Position numbers and translations under genes: made by a program. Shown one piece after another: positions 11,796 to 21,810 of a stretch of 64,000 nucleotides of DNA. Within the stretch, counting starts at the first letter, position 1. The number at the start of each line of letters is the position of its first letter. The stretch covers positions 6,515,518 to 6,579,517 of the forward strand of contig JANJXV010000043.1 of NCBI GenBank assembly GCA_024803745.1, read 5' to 3'. Source of the stretch: Megascapheus bottae (Eukaryota; Chordata; Mammalia; Rodentia; Geomyidae). The notes beneath the pieces are model-generated. The model saw only the letters and a program-made list of their open reading frames with translations, was not told where the DNA came from and made no database searches.

Positions 11796-13074
11796 GAACT
11801 AATAAATATCTCTCAATCCTAACTCTCAATATCAATGGACCTAACTCTCCAATTAAACGACATAGGCTGTCTAGTTGGATCAAAAATCAAGAGCTTGGTA
11901 CTGGCACAACAACAGGCCTGAAGTCCAATGGAATAGAACTGAGGACCCAGATATGAAACCACAGACCTATGGCCATCTAATCTTGGACAAGGAAGCCAAA
12001 AAAATAGAATGGAAGAAAGACAGGGTCTTCAAAAAGTTGTGCTAGCAGAACTGGTTAAGCACCTGCAGAAAACTAAATCTGGATCCTTCTTTGTCACCTT
12101 GCACTAGAATTAACTCCAAATGGATCAAAGACATGGAGGTAAAAGGTGACACACTGAAAACTTTACAGGAAGGAATAGGAGATACACTAGGCCTCCTTGG
12201 CACAGGTGGTAACTTAATAAGGACCAAGAATCACAACAAATCAGAGAGAGGCTGGATAAGTGGGACTGCATTAAACTGCAGAGCTTTTGTATGGCAAAGG
12301 ACATAGCTAGTAAATTAATTAGGAAGCCTACAGAGTGGGAGAAGATCTTCACCAACCAAACAACGGACAAAGGCCTCATATCTAAAATATATCAACAACT
12401 CAAAACATTGAATCACTCCCAAGCTAATCTCCAAAGTAACAACCATCCCATTAAGAAATGGGCCAAAGACTTAAAGAGAGTATTCTCTGAAGAAGAAACA
12501 AAAATGGCCTATAGACACATGAAGAAATGCTCAACATCTCTGGTCATAAAAGAAATGCAAATCAAAACAAATCTAAGATTCCACCTCACTCCAGTTAGAA
12601 TAGCCAGGATCAGGAAAACTAATAAAAACAGGTGCTGGAGGGGATGTGGCCAGGAGGGATCACTACTACACTGTTGGTGGGAGTGCAAACTCATTCAACC
12701 ACTATGGAAAGCAGTATAGCAGTTCCGCAAAGGACTAAACATACAGCTCCCCTATGACCCAGCAATTCCACTACTTGGCATTTACCAACCATCCAGAAAC
12801 TAGGGCATACTGAATCCACCAGCACAACAATGTTCATTGCAGCATTATTCACCATAGCAAAAATATGAAACCAACCTAGATGTCCCTCAGTTGATGAGTG
12901 GATCAACAAGTTGTGGTATTTGTACACAATGGAATTCTATGCTGCTGTGAAAAAAACGACATCGCCCCATTTGTTAGGAATGGAAAGTCTTAGAAAAAAA
13001 TCATATTAAGTGAAGTAACCCAGACTCAAAGGAACATAGGCTCAATGGTTTCCCTCATTTGTCATAATCAGTAG
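11796..13074 (+). pseudogene. L1 ORF2 remnant (N-terminal 30 codons + C-terminal third)
   Basis: Begins a few codons into ORF2 (NKYLSILTLNINGPNSP), then jumps at about 11893 to the region after the RT core (LGTGTTTGL, aligned with the [13 protein letters not shown] region elsewhere). The C-terminal domain follows in broken frames: 12091-12306, 12291-12719, and ending near 13072 with the CHNQ-stop end shared with other copies. No catalytic RT residues remain. Confidence 0.9.
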
Positions 13075-13487
13075 AAACCTTGGGCTCTACTAGCAGAGAT
13101 CTGCAATAGAGCAAAACCTTGATACATAAGGCCATATAGTATGAAGCTAATTGAAAAGACCTCCAGGATATTGAATCAAAAGCCATACAATGAATGATTG
13201 TTGTCCTTAATGTACTATGTTATCTCTCATCTCTTTTGCTGTCCCTTGGTTATCTCATATTGTTACAGTATCTCACTTTATTATCTGATATATTGGATTT
13301 ATTTGTATTTGGTTATTTGAAATTGGATAGGGAAGGGGGGAAAACCAAGATGGGGGTTGGAGGGGAGGGTAATGGGAACCAAGACATGTGAAAGGGTATC
13401 AATGTATGTGAATTAATGCACCGTCTATCTGGCAAATATCATGTAACCCTTTTATTAATTACAATAAAAATATTTAAAAAAGAAAAA

Positions 13488-13492
13488 AATAA

Positions 13493-13538
<46 letters not shown>
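13488..13538 (+). repeat. (AAAT)n L1 tail
   Basis: About a dozen AAAT units extend the poly(A) of the L1, directly before the right TSD. Tails often evolve into such A-rich microsatellites. Confidence 0.9.
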
Positions 13539-13539
<1 letters not shown>

Positions 13540-13550
13540 AAGGCCACCTC
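13539..13550 (+). repeat. Target-site duplication, right copy
   Basis: Second copy of AAAGGCCACCTC. The pre-insertion site would read CCTAAAG AAAGGCCACCTC TCAGTCACC. Confidence 0.9.
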
Positions 13551-14207
13551 TCAGTCACCAGGAAAGTTAGAGAAAGCATGCTGGCATGGTCAGTGCGGTG
13601 GTGCTCTCTACTTACTGGGTAGAGCTGCTTCTCTCTTGGGTCATGACTATCAAGTACTGATCAAAAGGTCCCCCCAAGCCTGCAGTCTAATGCGATCTGC
13701 CTACGCCTGATAATCCATTATGAATATGGAGATACAGGAGAAAGTCCAGAGGCAGGACACAGGCTTGGACATATTTATGGAGCTGTCTGATAATGGTCTC
13801 TCCTATGGTCTTGGACTATCAATTCACAGATCTCACACAATTACACAAATTGGTCCAAAGCATCCAAATCTCAGTGGACTCAGCAGCATCAATGAAGGGG
13901 AGAAGTGTCCAAAACACTAGTTTTAGCCTCTTCCTAAGCAAAGCTTGTCCATTCTGTGCATACATGACAGGACCACATGCAAGGCCAATGGTAGAACATG
14001 CAGCAATGCAATTCCATATTGTAAACCCTCTGAACACTTCTGGGATAATTTAGCCAAAGAAATGTCTTGAATATCGGTACCTTGAATGGGGAGCTAGCAG
14101 GAAGGGCTGGAACAAAAGAAAAAAAAGGGAGCAGCGAGTGAGTATAGTAATAATACTCAATATTTACGCATGAAAACATGAGGTGTGGATATTAAGGTGT
14201 CTATTAT
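13551..14207. other. No feature recognised
   Basis: Single-copy-looking sequence. A 66-codon plus frame (13720-13920) and minus frames around 13819-14179 show no family signature that I know. Confidence 0.45.
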
Positions 14208-14219
14208 AAATGAGTAGGT

Positions 14220-14501
14220 GGTATATAAGAAGTGATTGTTTTCCTTGATGTACTATGTCCCTTGGTTATTTCATATTGTTACAATATTTCACCTTGTTAT
14301 CTGATATTTTGTATATATGCTTATTTGGCTATTTGAAATAGGATAGGGAAGGGGAGAAAACAAGATGAGGGGCAGGGGTAGAGGGAGGGAAATAGGGACC
14401 AAGACATGAGAAAGGGTATCAATGTTTGTGAAGTAATTCACCTTCTATCTGGTGAATATAATGTAACACTTCTATTAATTACAATAAAAATATATGGAAA
14501 A
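14220..14501 (+). mobile_element. Short 5'-truncated L1 3' end with TSD
   Basis: Only the last 280 bp of an L1 3' UTR and tail (GATAGGGAAGGGGAGAAAAC, GGGTATCAATGTTTGTGAAG, AATTACAATAAAAATATATGG). It is flanked by AAATGAGTAGGT at 14208-14219 and 14502-14513, a perfect 12-bp TSD. The sequence matches the older tail type of 25790 and 31194 rather than the younger L1s. Confidence 0.9.
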
Positions 14502-14614
14502 AAATGAGTAGGTAAGAGCAGTGGAAGGAGTAACTTGGATTAAAATTTATTGCACATCTACACAGATGTGTTAAGTTGAGACCTTCACCATGACCTTCTC
14601 ACATGGAAACAATT

Positions 14615-14618
<4 letters not shown>

Positions 14619-14669
<51 letters not shown>
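14619..14669 (+). repeat. (CA)n microsatellite
   Basis: About 25 uninterrupted CA units. Confidence 0.97.
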
Positions 14670-14671
<2 letters not shown>

Positions 14672-14731
14672 CTGTTGTGCAATGGCAAAACCTCCCTTGA
14701 CATAACCCCTCATCACAACCTCACAGTTTTT

Positions 14732-15655
14732 CAACATCTGACTCCACTTTGATGCTGACAGAAGTGTTTTCCCGGACAGAAAACAACTACACAACTTGAT
14801 CCAGGAGCTCTTGCAGGCACTGAAGAAGGCTGGATTGGAATTATCACCTGAGGAGAAAACTTTTCTGAATGGCTATGGAGGTGAAAACTTGTGTGGATCA
14901 ATATGATAAAACAGGAATTGTGGAGTGGGTTCATGTGTTACCCACAGAAGAGAATTTCCAGTTGCTCTTCCAGTGCCAGCAACTGAAGTCCTATGAGAAA
15001 TTAATGAAGACTTGGATTCTTCATAGAAACTGAGGAGATGAAGAGCTTTCTAAAGAACCTGCTACAAAAAGGAAACAGTTGCTGACACGGAACTAGCTGA
15101 GTACACAGAGCTAATGCTAGAACTGGTTCAAATGATGATGGGAAGTTAGAACTGACTGACATGGCCAGGTTTTTACCATTATAAGTGGATTTTCTTAAAT
15201 TTCATGGAGTCAAAATATGTGTGAGACAGCGCAACAAGGCTTTTGACTTCTATAACCAATTCTCTAAGCAGGATCACAATGAATACACAGATGAAAATGA
15301 ACTGGAGGCTTTACTGAAAGATCTCTGTGATAAGAATAAACAGAATCTGTATACTAATAATATTGCAACATTCAAGAAGGTCATAATGGGTCAGGAGTTT
15401 GGCCTAGTGGTAGAGTGCTTGCCTGGCATGCATGAAGACCTAGATTCGATTCCACAGTACCACATACATAGAAAAATCTGGAAGTGGTGCTGTGGTTCAA
15501 GTGGTAGAGCTCTAGCCTGGAGAAAGTCCAAGGACAGTTCTCAAGCCCTGAGTTAAAGCCTGGGATTGGCAAAAAAATGGCTTTGTCAAGAAGCTGTATC
15601 AGACTGACTAACTCTTGTTCTCTCTTCTGAAAACAACTAGGGCTGATGACCACAA
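14732..15655 (+). pseudogene. CALB1: Calbindin-D28k processed pseudogene, SINE-interrupted
   Basis: The sequence is an intronless, frameshifted copy of the six-EF-hand calcium buffer calbindin. It starts inside EF-hand 1 (HFDAD) and shows LIQEL, the LPTEENF run, DDGKLELTDMARFLP, and then 15185-15385 in one open frame: [36 protein letters not shown] (15388-15576) breaks the message at the codons for IMA, and the calbindin C-terminus resumes right after it (ALS ... KLYQTD ... ENN-stop near 15646). Calretinin is a less good match, especially around KDLCDKNKQ. The first ~35 codons are missing (5' truncation). Confidence 0.85.
15388..15576 (+). mobile_element. SINE-A (ID-like dimer) inside CALB1 pseudogene
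   Basis: SINE-A is an ID-like dimer. The left monomer has a tRNA A box (TGGCCTAGTGG) and B box (GATTCGATTCC here). The right monomer (GTGGTTCAAGTGGTAGAGCTC ... ) resembles a second ID unit, followed by GGCAAAAAA. The repeated target is short, ATAATGG before and AAAATGG after. Confidence 0.9.
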
Positions 15656-16420
15656 CCACAAGCTAGGAATACATTGTACCTAAAAAAATAATGTTCACTG
15701 TAGAGGAGTATGCTGTATTTTCTTCTATAACTGTAAATTTCACTGCATATAGATAATTATCCAAGATGTGTGGCATATTTTTTTCTACTTGTTTCAATGT
15801 TGGGGTTTTTTGTGAGTCATGGGGCTTGAGTTCAGGGCCTAAGCACTGTCCTTGGACTTTTCTCAAGGCTAGAGCTCTACCACTTGAGCCACAGCACTGC
15901 TTCCAGACTTTTTCTATGTATATGGTACAGGGTAATCAAACCTGGGTCTTAGTGCATGCTAGGCAAGCACTCTACCACTAGGCCAAACTCCTGGCCATTT
16001 CTATGCTGTTTTTACTGTACAGCTTTTGTGACTATATAATTGGGAAAGGGAGATTTTATGCTAAAATCAAGCAGTATTCCATATTTGTGTGTATGTGTGT
16101 GTATAGTTACTTATATACTTGTTTTCATATGTATATATATGTATATACAAATATACTTATTTCCATGTATTCAGTTGGAAATTAATATTTTTCCAAGTAA
16201 TTCATCAGAATTAATCTCTAAAAGTCTAACTTCTGATGTGTAAATGCACATTTGTCACTGAATGAGACAATAATCATGACAAATCCATCATTCTTAGGCA
16301 ATCCTCTGACTATTCCATAAACTATTTCAAAGCTACATTCCCAGCTATTAAGAGAAATGACCTTTTATATCTAAAATATCACAGTATCAATACATCAATA
16401 AAGAATCATTTGTAGCTTTT
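15656..16420 (+). pseudogene. CALB1: Probable CALB1 3' UTR remainder (with SINE)
   Basis: The sequence runs on without a break after the pseudogene stop and includes A/T-rich UTR-like text on both sides of the antisense SINE at 15804-15996. It reaches a candidate AATAAA near 16399. I cannot align it to a known 3' UTR from memory, so the extent is inferred from continuity only. Confidence 0.4.
15804..15996 (-). mobile_element. SINE-A, antisense
   Basis: Complement of the ID-like dimer: the GGGGCTTGAGTTCAGGGCC end first, then CTACCACTTGAGCCACAGCA, then CTCTACCACTAGGCCAAACT. Well preserved. Confidence 0.92.
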
Positions 16421-16835
16421 TTCAGGAATTAGCTTTTTTTTCAGGCATTAGCAGGAACCCTAGATAGTTTACTAATCGTTTGATATCCAATGGTTGCCTC
16501 AAGTCGATTTGGTATCAAAGGATGACAACAGCAGAGGAGCCAAAAAAAATCTGTCTTACTTGACACTGACATTTCTGACATATCTACTGTCAGCAAGCAT
16601 GATGTTTTTTTCATTTTCTAAACCATTTCATAGGTGTCAAATTATAGTAATTCTCATAAACTGCTGTCTTATGTCATGTCTTGTATATAATCTCCAATTA
16701 AATTTATGATGGAAAAGATCCTAGTGTCTGGTTTTCACAGTTTCTGGACTTTCTTTCTGTGTAGAACTGTTCATTTCCACCATGGTTGTCTGCAACCTCT
16801 GAAAACATTTCTTTCTAGTTCATAGCAACTATACT
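16421..16835. other. No clear feature; possible UTR-like sequence
   Basis: AT-rich, with a small duplication of CAGGAATTAGC/CAGGCATTAGC at about 16423-16452. Could be more of the calbindin 3' UTR or unrelated flank; nothing decides. Confidence 0.35.
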
Positions 16836-17062
16836 TTTTGCCAGTCCTAAGACTTGAACTCAGGGAATGGGCACAGTCTCTGAGCTGCTTTTGGTCAAGG
16901 CTAGCACTCTACCAAGTGAGCCACAGCAACACTTCTGGCTTTTTCTGAATAGTTTGTTGGAGGTAAGAGTCTCATGGACCTTCCTGCCTGGGCTGGCTTT
17001 GAACCGTGATCCTGAGGTCTCAGCCTCCTGAGTAGCTAGGATTACAGCCGCCAGCACCTGAC
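16836..17062 (-). mobile_element. SINE-B, antisense
   Basis: A fairly complete antisense copy. The ID-like tail complement (GCCAGTCCTAAGACTTGAAC) is first, then the linker complement GAGTCTCATGGACCTTCCTG, then the 7SL-like head complement (CAGCCTCCTGAGTAGCTAGG). Confidence 0.92.
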
Positions 17063-17740
17063 TAACAATCCTATTTTTTACTATATAACTAAATTTGAAT
17101 GCAAGATTCAGAGCATCCTGGTGACTGAATGTTCTATCACCAATACTTTAGTGGATTCTCTATTTCACACTGAGATTGGCATGCAAGATAGCTCTATTTC
17201 TATCTTATCTAACCAAAGATTCCCAAACCTCCCTTGGCCCACCTCTAAGTGACAGTTCCTCTAGCTCCAAATGGAGCTAAAATATCCTATCCTGGTTGTA
17301 GTTGAGTTGTAATGGTTGATGGCTGTAAGTCCTTTGATTGAGAAGCAGGGAACAATGACAAAGGTCTGTGAACTGTATCATTACTGCCAGAGTTAATGAT
17401 GAATATTCCATTTTTATTATTATAAAAATAAGAAAAAATGTGAAAAGTTTCACGAGAGACCTCTGAAGTCTCTAGGGACCCCACAGACAGGAAGGGAGTC
17501 CCCAGTCCTTGTCAGTATGCCTCCACCACAAACTACAGCTGGTTAACTTTTCCTGAAGGCTTCAGAATGGTGGATGGAGTTAGTCAATTGGCAGAGGGCT
17601 TCCAGCTTGGAGATCAAGGGACCAGGGCAACGGGAGGAGGAGAGAGTAGAGAGAAGGAGACTGCCTTGTCCTGGTCTACCATATCTTAGAACTCAGCAGC
17701 CACAACTTCAAATAGGGCAAGATTTAGCTTTGTTTTGTTT
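17063..17740. other. No feature recognised
   Basis: Unique-looking sequence. Short frames such as 17287-17484 (-) and 17574-17771 (+) have no recognisable domain. Confidence 0.45.
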
Positions 17741-18128
17741 AATTCTATTTTATTGTCAGGGTAATGTATAGAGGCGTTGCAGCTACATGCACAAGGTAGT
17801 GGGTACATTACTTCTCAAACATTGTTACCTCTTCCCATGTTTTTCTCCCACTTTCACTCCCCCCACACCCTCCCAAGTTGTAAAGTTCATTTCCAGAATA
17901 TTGTCTATGAATATTGCCATTACACTAGTTCACAAAGGATGACTATCCTTTGTCTCATCATCTTGTTTTTCCCCTTCCTTTCCCTGATTCAAACAAACAA
18001 ATAAACGTATATACAATATACCAGGTAACAAAGTCAGATACAGAAACAGCAGGGGAGAAATCATAAGGAGGGGGTAAAAAGAAAGAAAATAAATAACTTC
18101 ATATAGTACATTAAAAACAACCACAAAG

Positions 18129-18323
18129 GGCCGGGAGTTTGGCCTAGTGGTTAAGGTGCTTGCCTAGCATGCATGAGGACCCGGGTTCGATTCCTCGGTA
18201 CCACATACATAGAAAAAAGCTGGAAGTGGTGCTGAGGCTCAAGTGATAGAGCTCTAGCCTTGAGAAAGTCCAAGGACAATGCTCAGGCCCTGAGCTCAAG
18301 CCCAGGACTGGCAAAAAAAAAGA
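18129..18323 (+). mobile_element. SINE-A with 16-bp TSD
   Basis: One of the best preserved copies: A box TTTGGCCTAGTGGTTAAG, B box GGGTTCGATTCC. The TSD AAAAACAACCACAAAG at 18113-18128 is repeated exactly at 18324-18339, which argues for a recent insertion. Confidence 0.96.
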
Positions 18324-19114
18324 AAAAACAACCACAAAGATAAACCTCATATTTCCCTATCCTGGAGTTCACATAGTCTCATCCCATATGGCCATATGCA
18401 CACAGCTTTTGAGCTACTGTGATCCTCTGCTAGGAAAATCCCCTACATATATACTAATTATTACAAATGACGGAAGCTATGGAGTCTGTTTCTGTGGATC
18501 TGGCTTACTTCACTTACTATGATTTTTTTCCCAAGTCTTTCTATTTCCTTACAAATGGGGTGCTGTCATTCTTCCTGATGGCAGCAAAAAATTCCATTGT
18601 GTATAAATACCGTTCATCTGCTGAGGGACATCTGGGTTGGTTCCATATCTTTGCTATGGTAAATAGTGCTGCAATGAACATTTTGTGCTGGTAGCTTTCG
18701 TATGCCCTAGCTTATGGACATTTGTGTTAATGCCCAGGAGTTAGATTGCTGGGTTATAAGGGAGACCTATGTTTAGTCTTTTAAGGAACTGCCATACTGC
18801 TTTCCATAGTGGTTAAACGAGTTTGCACTCCCACCAACAGTGTAGTAGTGATCCCTCCGGGCCACATTCCCACCAGAATCTGTGGTTAGTAGATTTCTTG
18901 CTCATGGCCATTCTGACTGGAGTGAGGTGGAATCTTAGATTTGTTTTGATTTGCATTTCTTTTATGACCAGAGATGTTGAGCACTTCTTCATGTGTCTAT
19001 AGGCCATTTTTATTTCTTCTTCAAAGAAGACTCTCTTTAAGTCTTTAGCCCACATTTTAATGGGATGGTTGTTTCTTTGAGAGATTCAATTTTTTCAGCT
19101 GTAGATATATTTTA

Positions 19115-19353
19115 TTTTTTAAATAAATATTTTTTATTATTTATTCATTCATTCCTATGTATTTTTTTTGCTAGTCGTGGGATTGAGCTCAAGGCATGAG
19201 CACTGTCCTTGGACTTTCTCAAGGTTAGAGCTCTACCACTTGAGCCTCAGCACCATTTCTGGCTTTTTTCTATGTATGTGGTACCGACGAATCGAACCCG
19301 GGTCTTCATGCATGCTAGGCAAGCACTCTACCACTAGGCCAAGCTCCCAGCCC
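19115..19353 (-). mobile_element. SINE-A, antisense, with 16-bp TSD
   Basis: The antisense dimer spans about 19158-19353, preceded by a T/A-rich tail complement (19115-19157). CTGTAGATATATTTTA (19099-19114) and CTGTAGATACATTTTA (19354-19369) are the TSD, one mismatch. Confidence 0.93.
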
Positions 19354-20271
19354 CTGTAGATACATTTTAGATATGAGTCGTTCTCTGTTGTATGGCTAGT
19401 GTAGATCTTCTCCCATTCTGTGAGCTTTCTATTTAACTTACTAGCTATGTCCTTGGCCATACAGAAGCTCTGCAGTTTAATTCAGTGTCATTTGTCCAAA
19501 CTTTCTTTAAGTTGTTGTGTTTCTGGGTCTTTATGAAGAAAGTTTCCACCTGTGCTAAGGAGCCCTAGAGTTTCTCCTATCCTTCTTGTAAAATTTTCAG
19601 GGTATCTTCTTATATCACAAGGTCTTTGATCTATGTGGAAATAATTCTGGTGTAGGGTTACATATAAGGATCTAACTTTAGTTTCCTGCAAGTGTCTAAT
19701 CAATTCTGCTAGTGCCATTTGTTGAAGAGGCTGTCTTTCTTCCATTCTATTTTTTTTGGTTCCGTTATTAAAGAGCATGTGGCTATAAGCCTGTGGGTTA
19801 ATTTCTGGGTAGTTCTATTCCACTGGTCCTCACTCAGGCTTGTTCTTGTGCCAGTACCAAGCGGGTTTTTATTGCTATAGCTCTGTAATAAAGTCTGAAG
19901 TTTTGTACTGATATTCTCCCAATGCTATTCTTTCTACTAAGGATTGTTTTTGCTAATCTAGATCTTTTATTATTCCATATGAATTTGTGATTGCTTCCTC
20001 TCCTTCATTAAAGAATGACATTGGGATACCGGTGGCATTGCATTTAATTTGTAGATAACCTTTGGCAGGGTTGTCAGAGCCCTGTTTCATCTTGTGACCT
20101 TCACATGGCAACCTCTGGTGCCATCCACTTATATCATCCTTAGTGGCAATTGTACGGATCTTTGTAACTTATTTTTGTGCTTGATTTTCTTTTAAACTCT
20201 TTTTCTGCACATAAGTTTGCAAACAACTCAACAGAAAATGACTCCATCCCTGAGATTTATATTTTATTATT

Positions 20272-20382
20272 TTGTTGGTGGTGGTGGTCATGAGTCTTAA
20301 ACTCTGGGCCTGGGCACTGTCCCTGAGCTCTTCAGCTCAAGATTAGTGCTCTACCACTTAAGCCACAGCACCACTTCCATGG
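20272..20382 (-). mobile_element. SINE tail fragment, antisense
   Basis: Only the ID-like tail complement is visible (CTGGGCACTGTCCCTGAGCT, CTCTACCACTTAAGCCACAG). The head is absent or too decayed to see. Confidence 0.8.
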
Positions 20383-20667
20383 CATTTTATAATCTAGAGT
20401 CCTAGATGAAATCACAGCCCTGAAGGCAGGGAGAAGAAGATCCGCCACATGTTTTACCACTTGTGTTATTTACCTTGATGCCAGACTGCAGATGCAGAGC
20501 TAGAGGGCAGAGCAGGCTGTCTCAAGGACAGGGGAGGAGGCTGGTGATGCATCCCGGTGCCATCCAGGTAACAAGAAGCCACAGAAACTGAAGATCCATT
20601 TATACACCTACCTGACACTGCAGGCTCAGTCTCCAGCTAGATTCACAGTTCTGTGAATGCTGCAGAA

Positions 20668-20742
20668 ATGTCCCCTGTGGCTCTGATGCTGCTTCTCCTC
20701 CAGCTTCTGCTCTGTGTCAGTTCCTCTGAAGATGACAGATAG
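20668..20742 (+). other. 24-codon signal-peptide-like frame, possible dead secreted-protein exon
   Basis: The frame reads MSPVALMLLLLQLLLCVSSS, then EDDR and a stop. It has an ideal n-region, a Leu-rich h-region and a plausible signal peptidase site after the CVSSS segment. Beyond the stop, in another frame, are cysteine-containing words (DKCWHKP, near 20753) and a GTAAGT at 20882-20887 that would fit a splice donor. It could be a decayed first exon of a small secreted protein or chance. I do not recognise the family. Confidence 0.3.
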
Positions 20743-21170
20743 TTTGATCCAGACAAATGTTGGCACAAACCAAGGGAGATATAGTTGATTGCTGGCTCTC
20801 CCCATCCCAACCCCTACCCCTTTATACTTTGGAATTCGAATGAGACAAGAATGACTCTTCCCTGCATCAACAAGGCCCTCCTGTAAGTAATTTCATGGTT
20901 TCTTTTTAGCATTTTCAATTTGGTGATCAATAAGAGGACAGGAGAGTTTGGATGTTCTGTGGATCTTCTTACACTGCTTTTTACCACAACAGCTCTCCTT
21001 TTATTTCAGGTTTTTCTGATGACATGTTTTCCTCCCAAGAGGCACACAGCTTTCTGTCTTGTCCTCCATTCCACTCTCCTTCCCAAGACTGTCCCAGCAT
21101 TCGAGGTGTATTATATATAGCCTTCTGTATTGACTGCTGGGATATTTTCCTACCTGCATAGGAATTACTT
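20743..21170. other. No clear feature
   Basis: Sequence between the signal-peptide-like frame and the OR. Small frames (20920-21120 and others) show no family feature. Confidence 0.4.
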
Positions 21171-21172
21171 TT

Positions 21173-21810
21173 CTAGAGTCTTCCACTGTAGAGTTTCCTT
21201 ATGGTGGCTTTAATATCTTTGTTCCTCAGGTTGTAGATAAAGGGGTTCAACATAGGGGTGACCACAGTGTACATCACCGTGGCCACTTTCCCCTCTTTGA
21301 AAGAATGGAATACAACTGACTCCAGATACATACCAACAGCTGTTGCATAAAATAGACAGACGACCGACAGGTGAGCCCCACATGTAGAGGAAGCTTTGGA
21401 CTTCCCCCCAGATGATGTGATTTGCAAAATAGAGGATGTTATCTTACAGTAAGAAAGTAGGATTCCTGAAATGGGTAGAAAACCAAATAGGGCAGCAACC
21501 AAATAGGTGAGTAGGCTTTTGGCAACAGTGTCAGAACAGTCCAGATGAAGGATCTGTGCAGGCGCACAACAGAAGCCTGAAATTTCTACTTGTTTGATGT
21601 AAGTAAACTGGAACACGAACAAATTATGCAACTGGGAGTCCAAGAGACCAACACAAAATGAGGCCAGAACCAGAAAGATACAGAACCGAGGGTTCATGAG
21701 GACAGAGTAATATAAGGGGTGACAGATGGCCACGTACCTGTCATAGGCCATCACTGTCAGAAGCATGTCATCCATGCAGCCAAGAATGATAACAAGACAC
21801 ATCTGTGTAT
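21173..21810 (-). pseudogene. Olfactory receptor (family 7-like), 5' end lost to L1
   Basis: ORs are seven-TM odorant GPCRs coded by one exon. The open frame keeps TM3 through the C-terminus: the [15 protein letters not shown] motif at the TM3/loop boundary, the Cys-rich second extracellular loop (CCAPAQILHLDCSD), KASSTCGAHLSVV in TM6 and [16 protein letters not shown] in TM7, ending at 21173. On the 5' side homology stops at TQM (about 21805) and L1 ORF2 begins, so TM1 and TM2 are absent. The remaining 210 codons are uninterrupted, which suggests the loss was not very old. An ATG at 21827-21829 is fortuitous L1 sequence. Confidence 0.9.

Larger units (their letters stand above)
8837..13538 (+). 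mobile_element. L1 with full 5' UTR and two internal deletions
   Basis: The element has a complete-looking 5' UTR (8849-10762), ORF1 (10763-), a remnant of ORF2, a 3' UTR, a poly(A) and an (AAAT)n-type tail to 13538. It is flanked by a perfect 12-bp TSD. A deletion of about 210 bp removes the end of ORF1, the intergenic spacer and the ORF2 start (joint near 11796). A second of about 2.5 kb removes most of the endonuclease and all of the RT core (joint near 11893). Both joints show 3-5 bases of microhomology. It is immobile on its own. Confidence 0.93.
17741..20075 (-). mobile_element. Old L1, 3' part (ORF2 end + 3' UTR), minus strand, two nested SINEs
   Basis: The complement of an L1 from the RT-distal part of ORF2 to the tail. 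From the right: the TTCAATGCAA-type region near 20040, WYWHKNKPE-like text near 19850, the C-terminal domain (19488-19778, 18813-19055), the ETDSIASV-like end near 18480, and the 3' UTR to about 17741. Frames are broken everywhere. SINEs at 18129-18323 and 19158-19353 each have clear TSDs inside L1 sequence, so the L1 is older than both. Confidence 0.9.
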
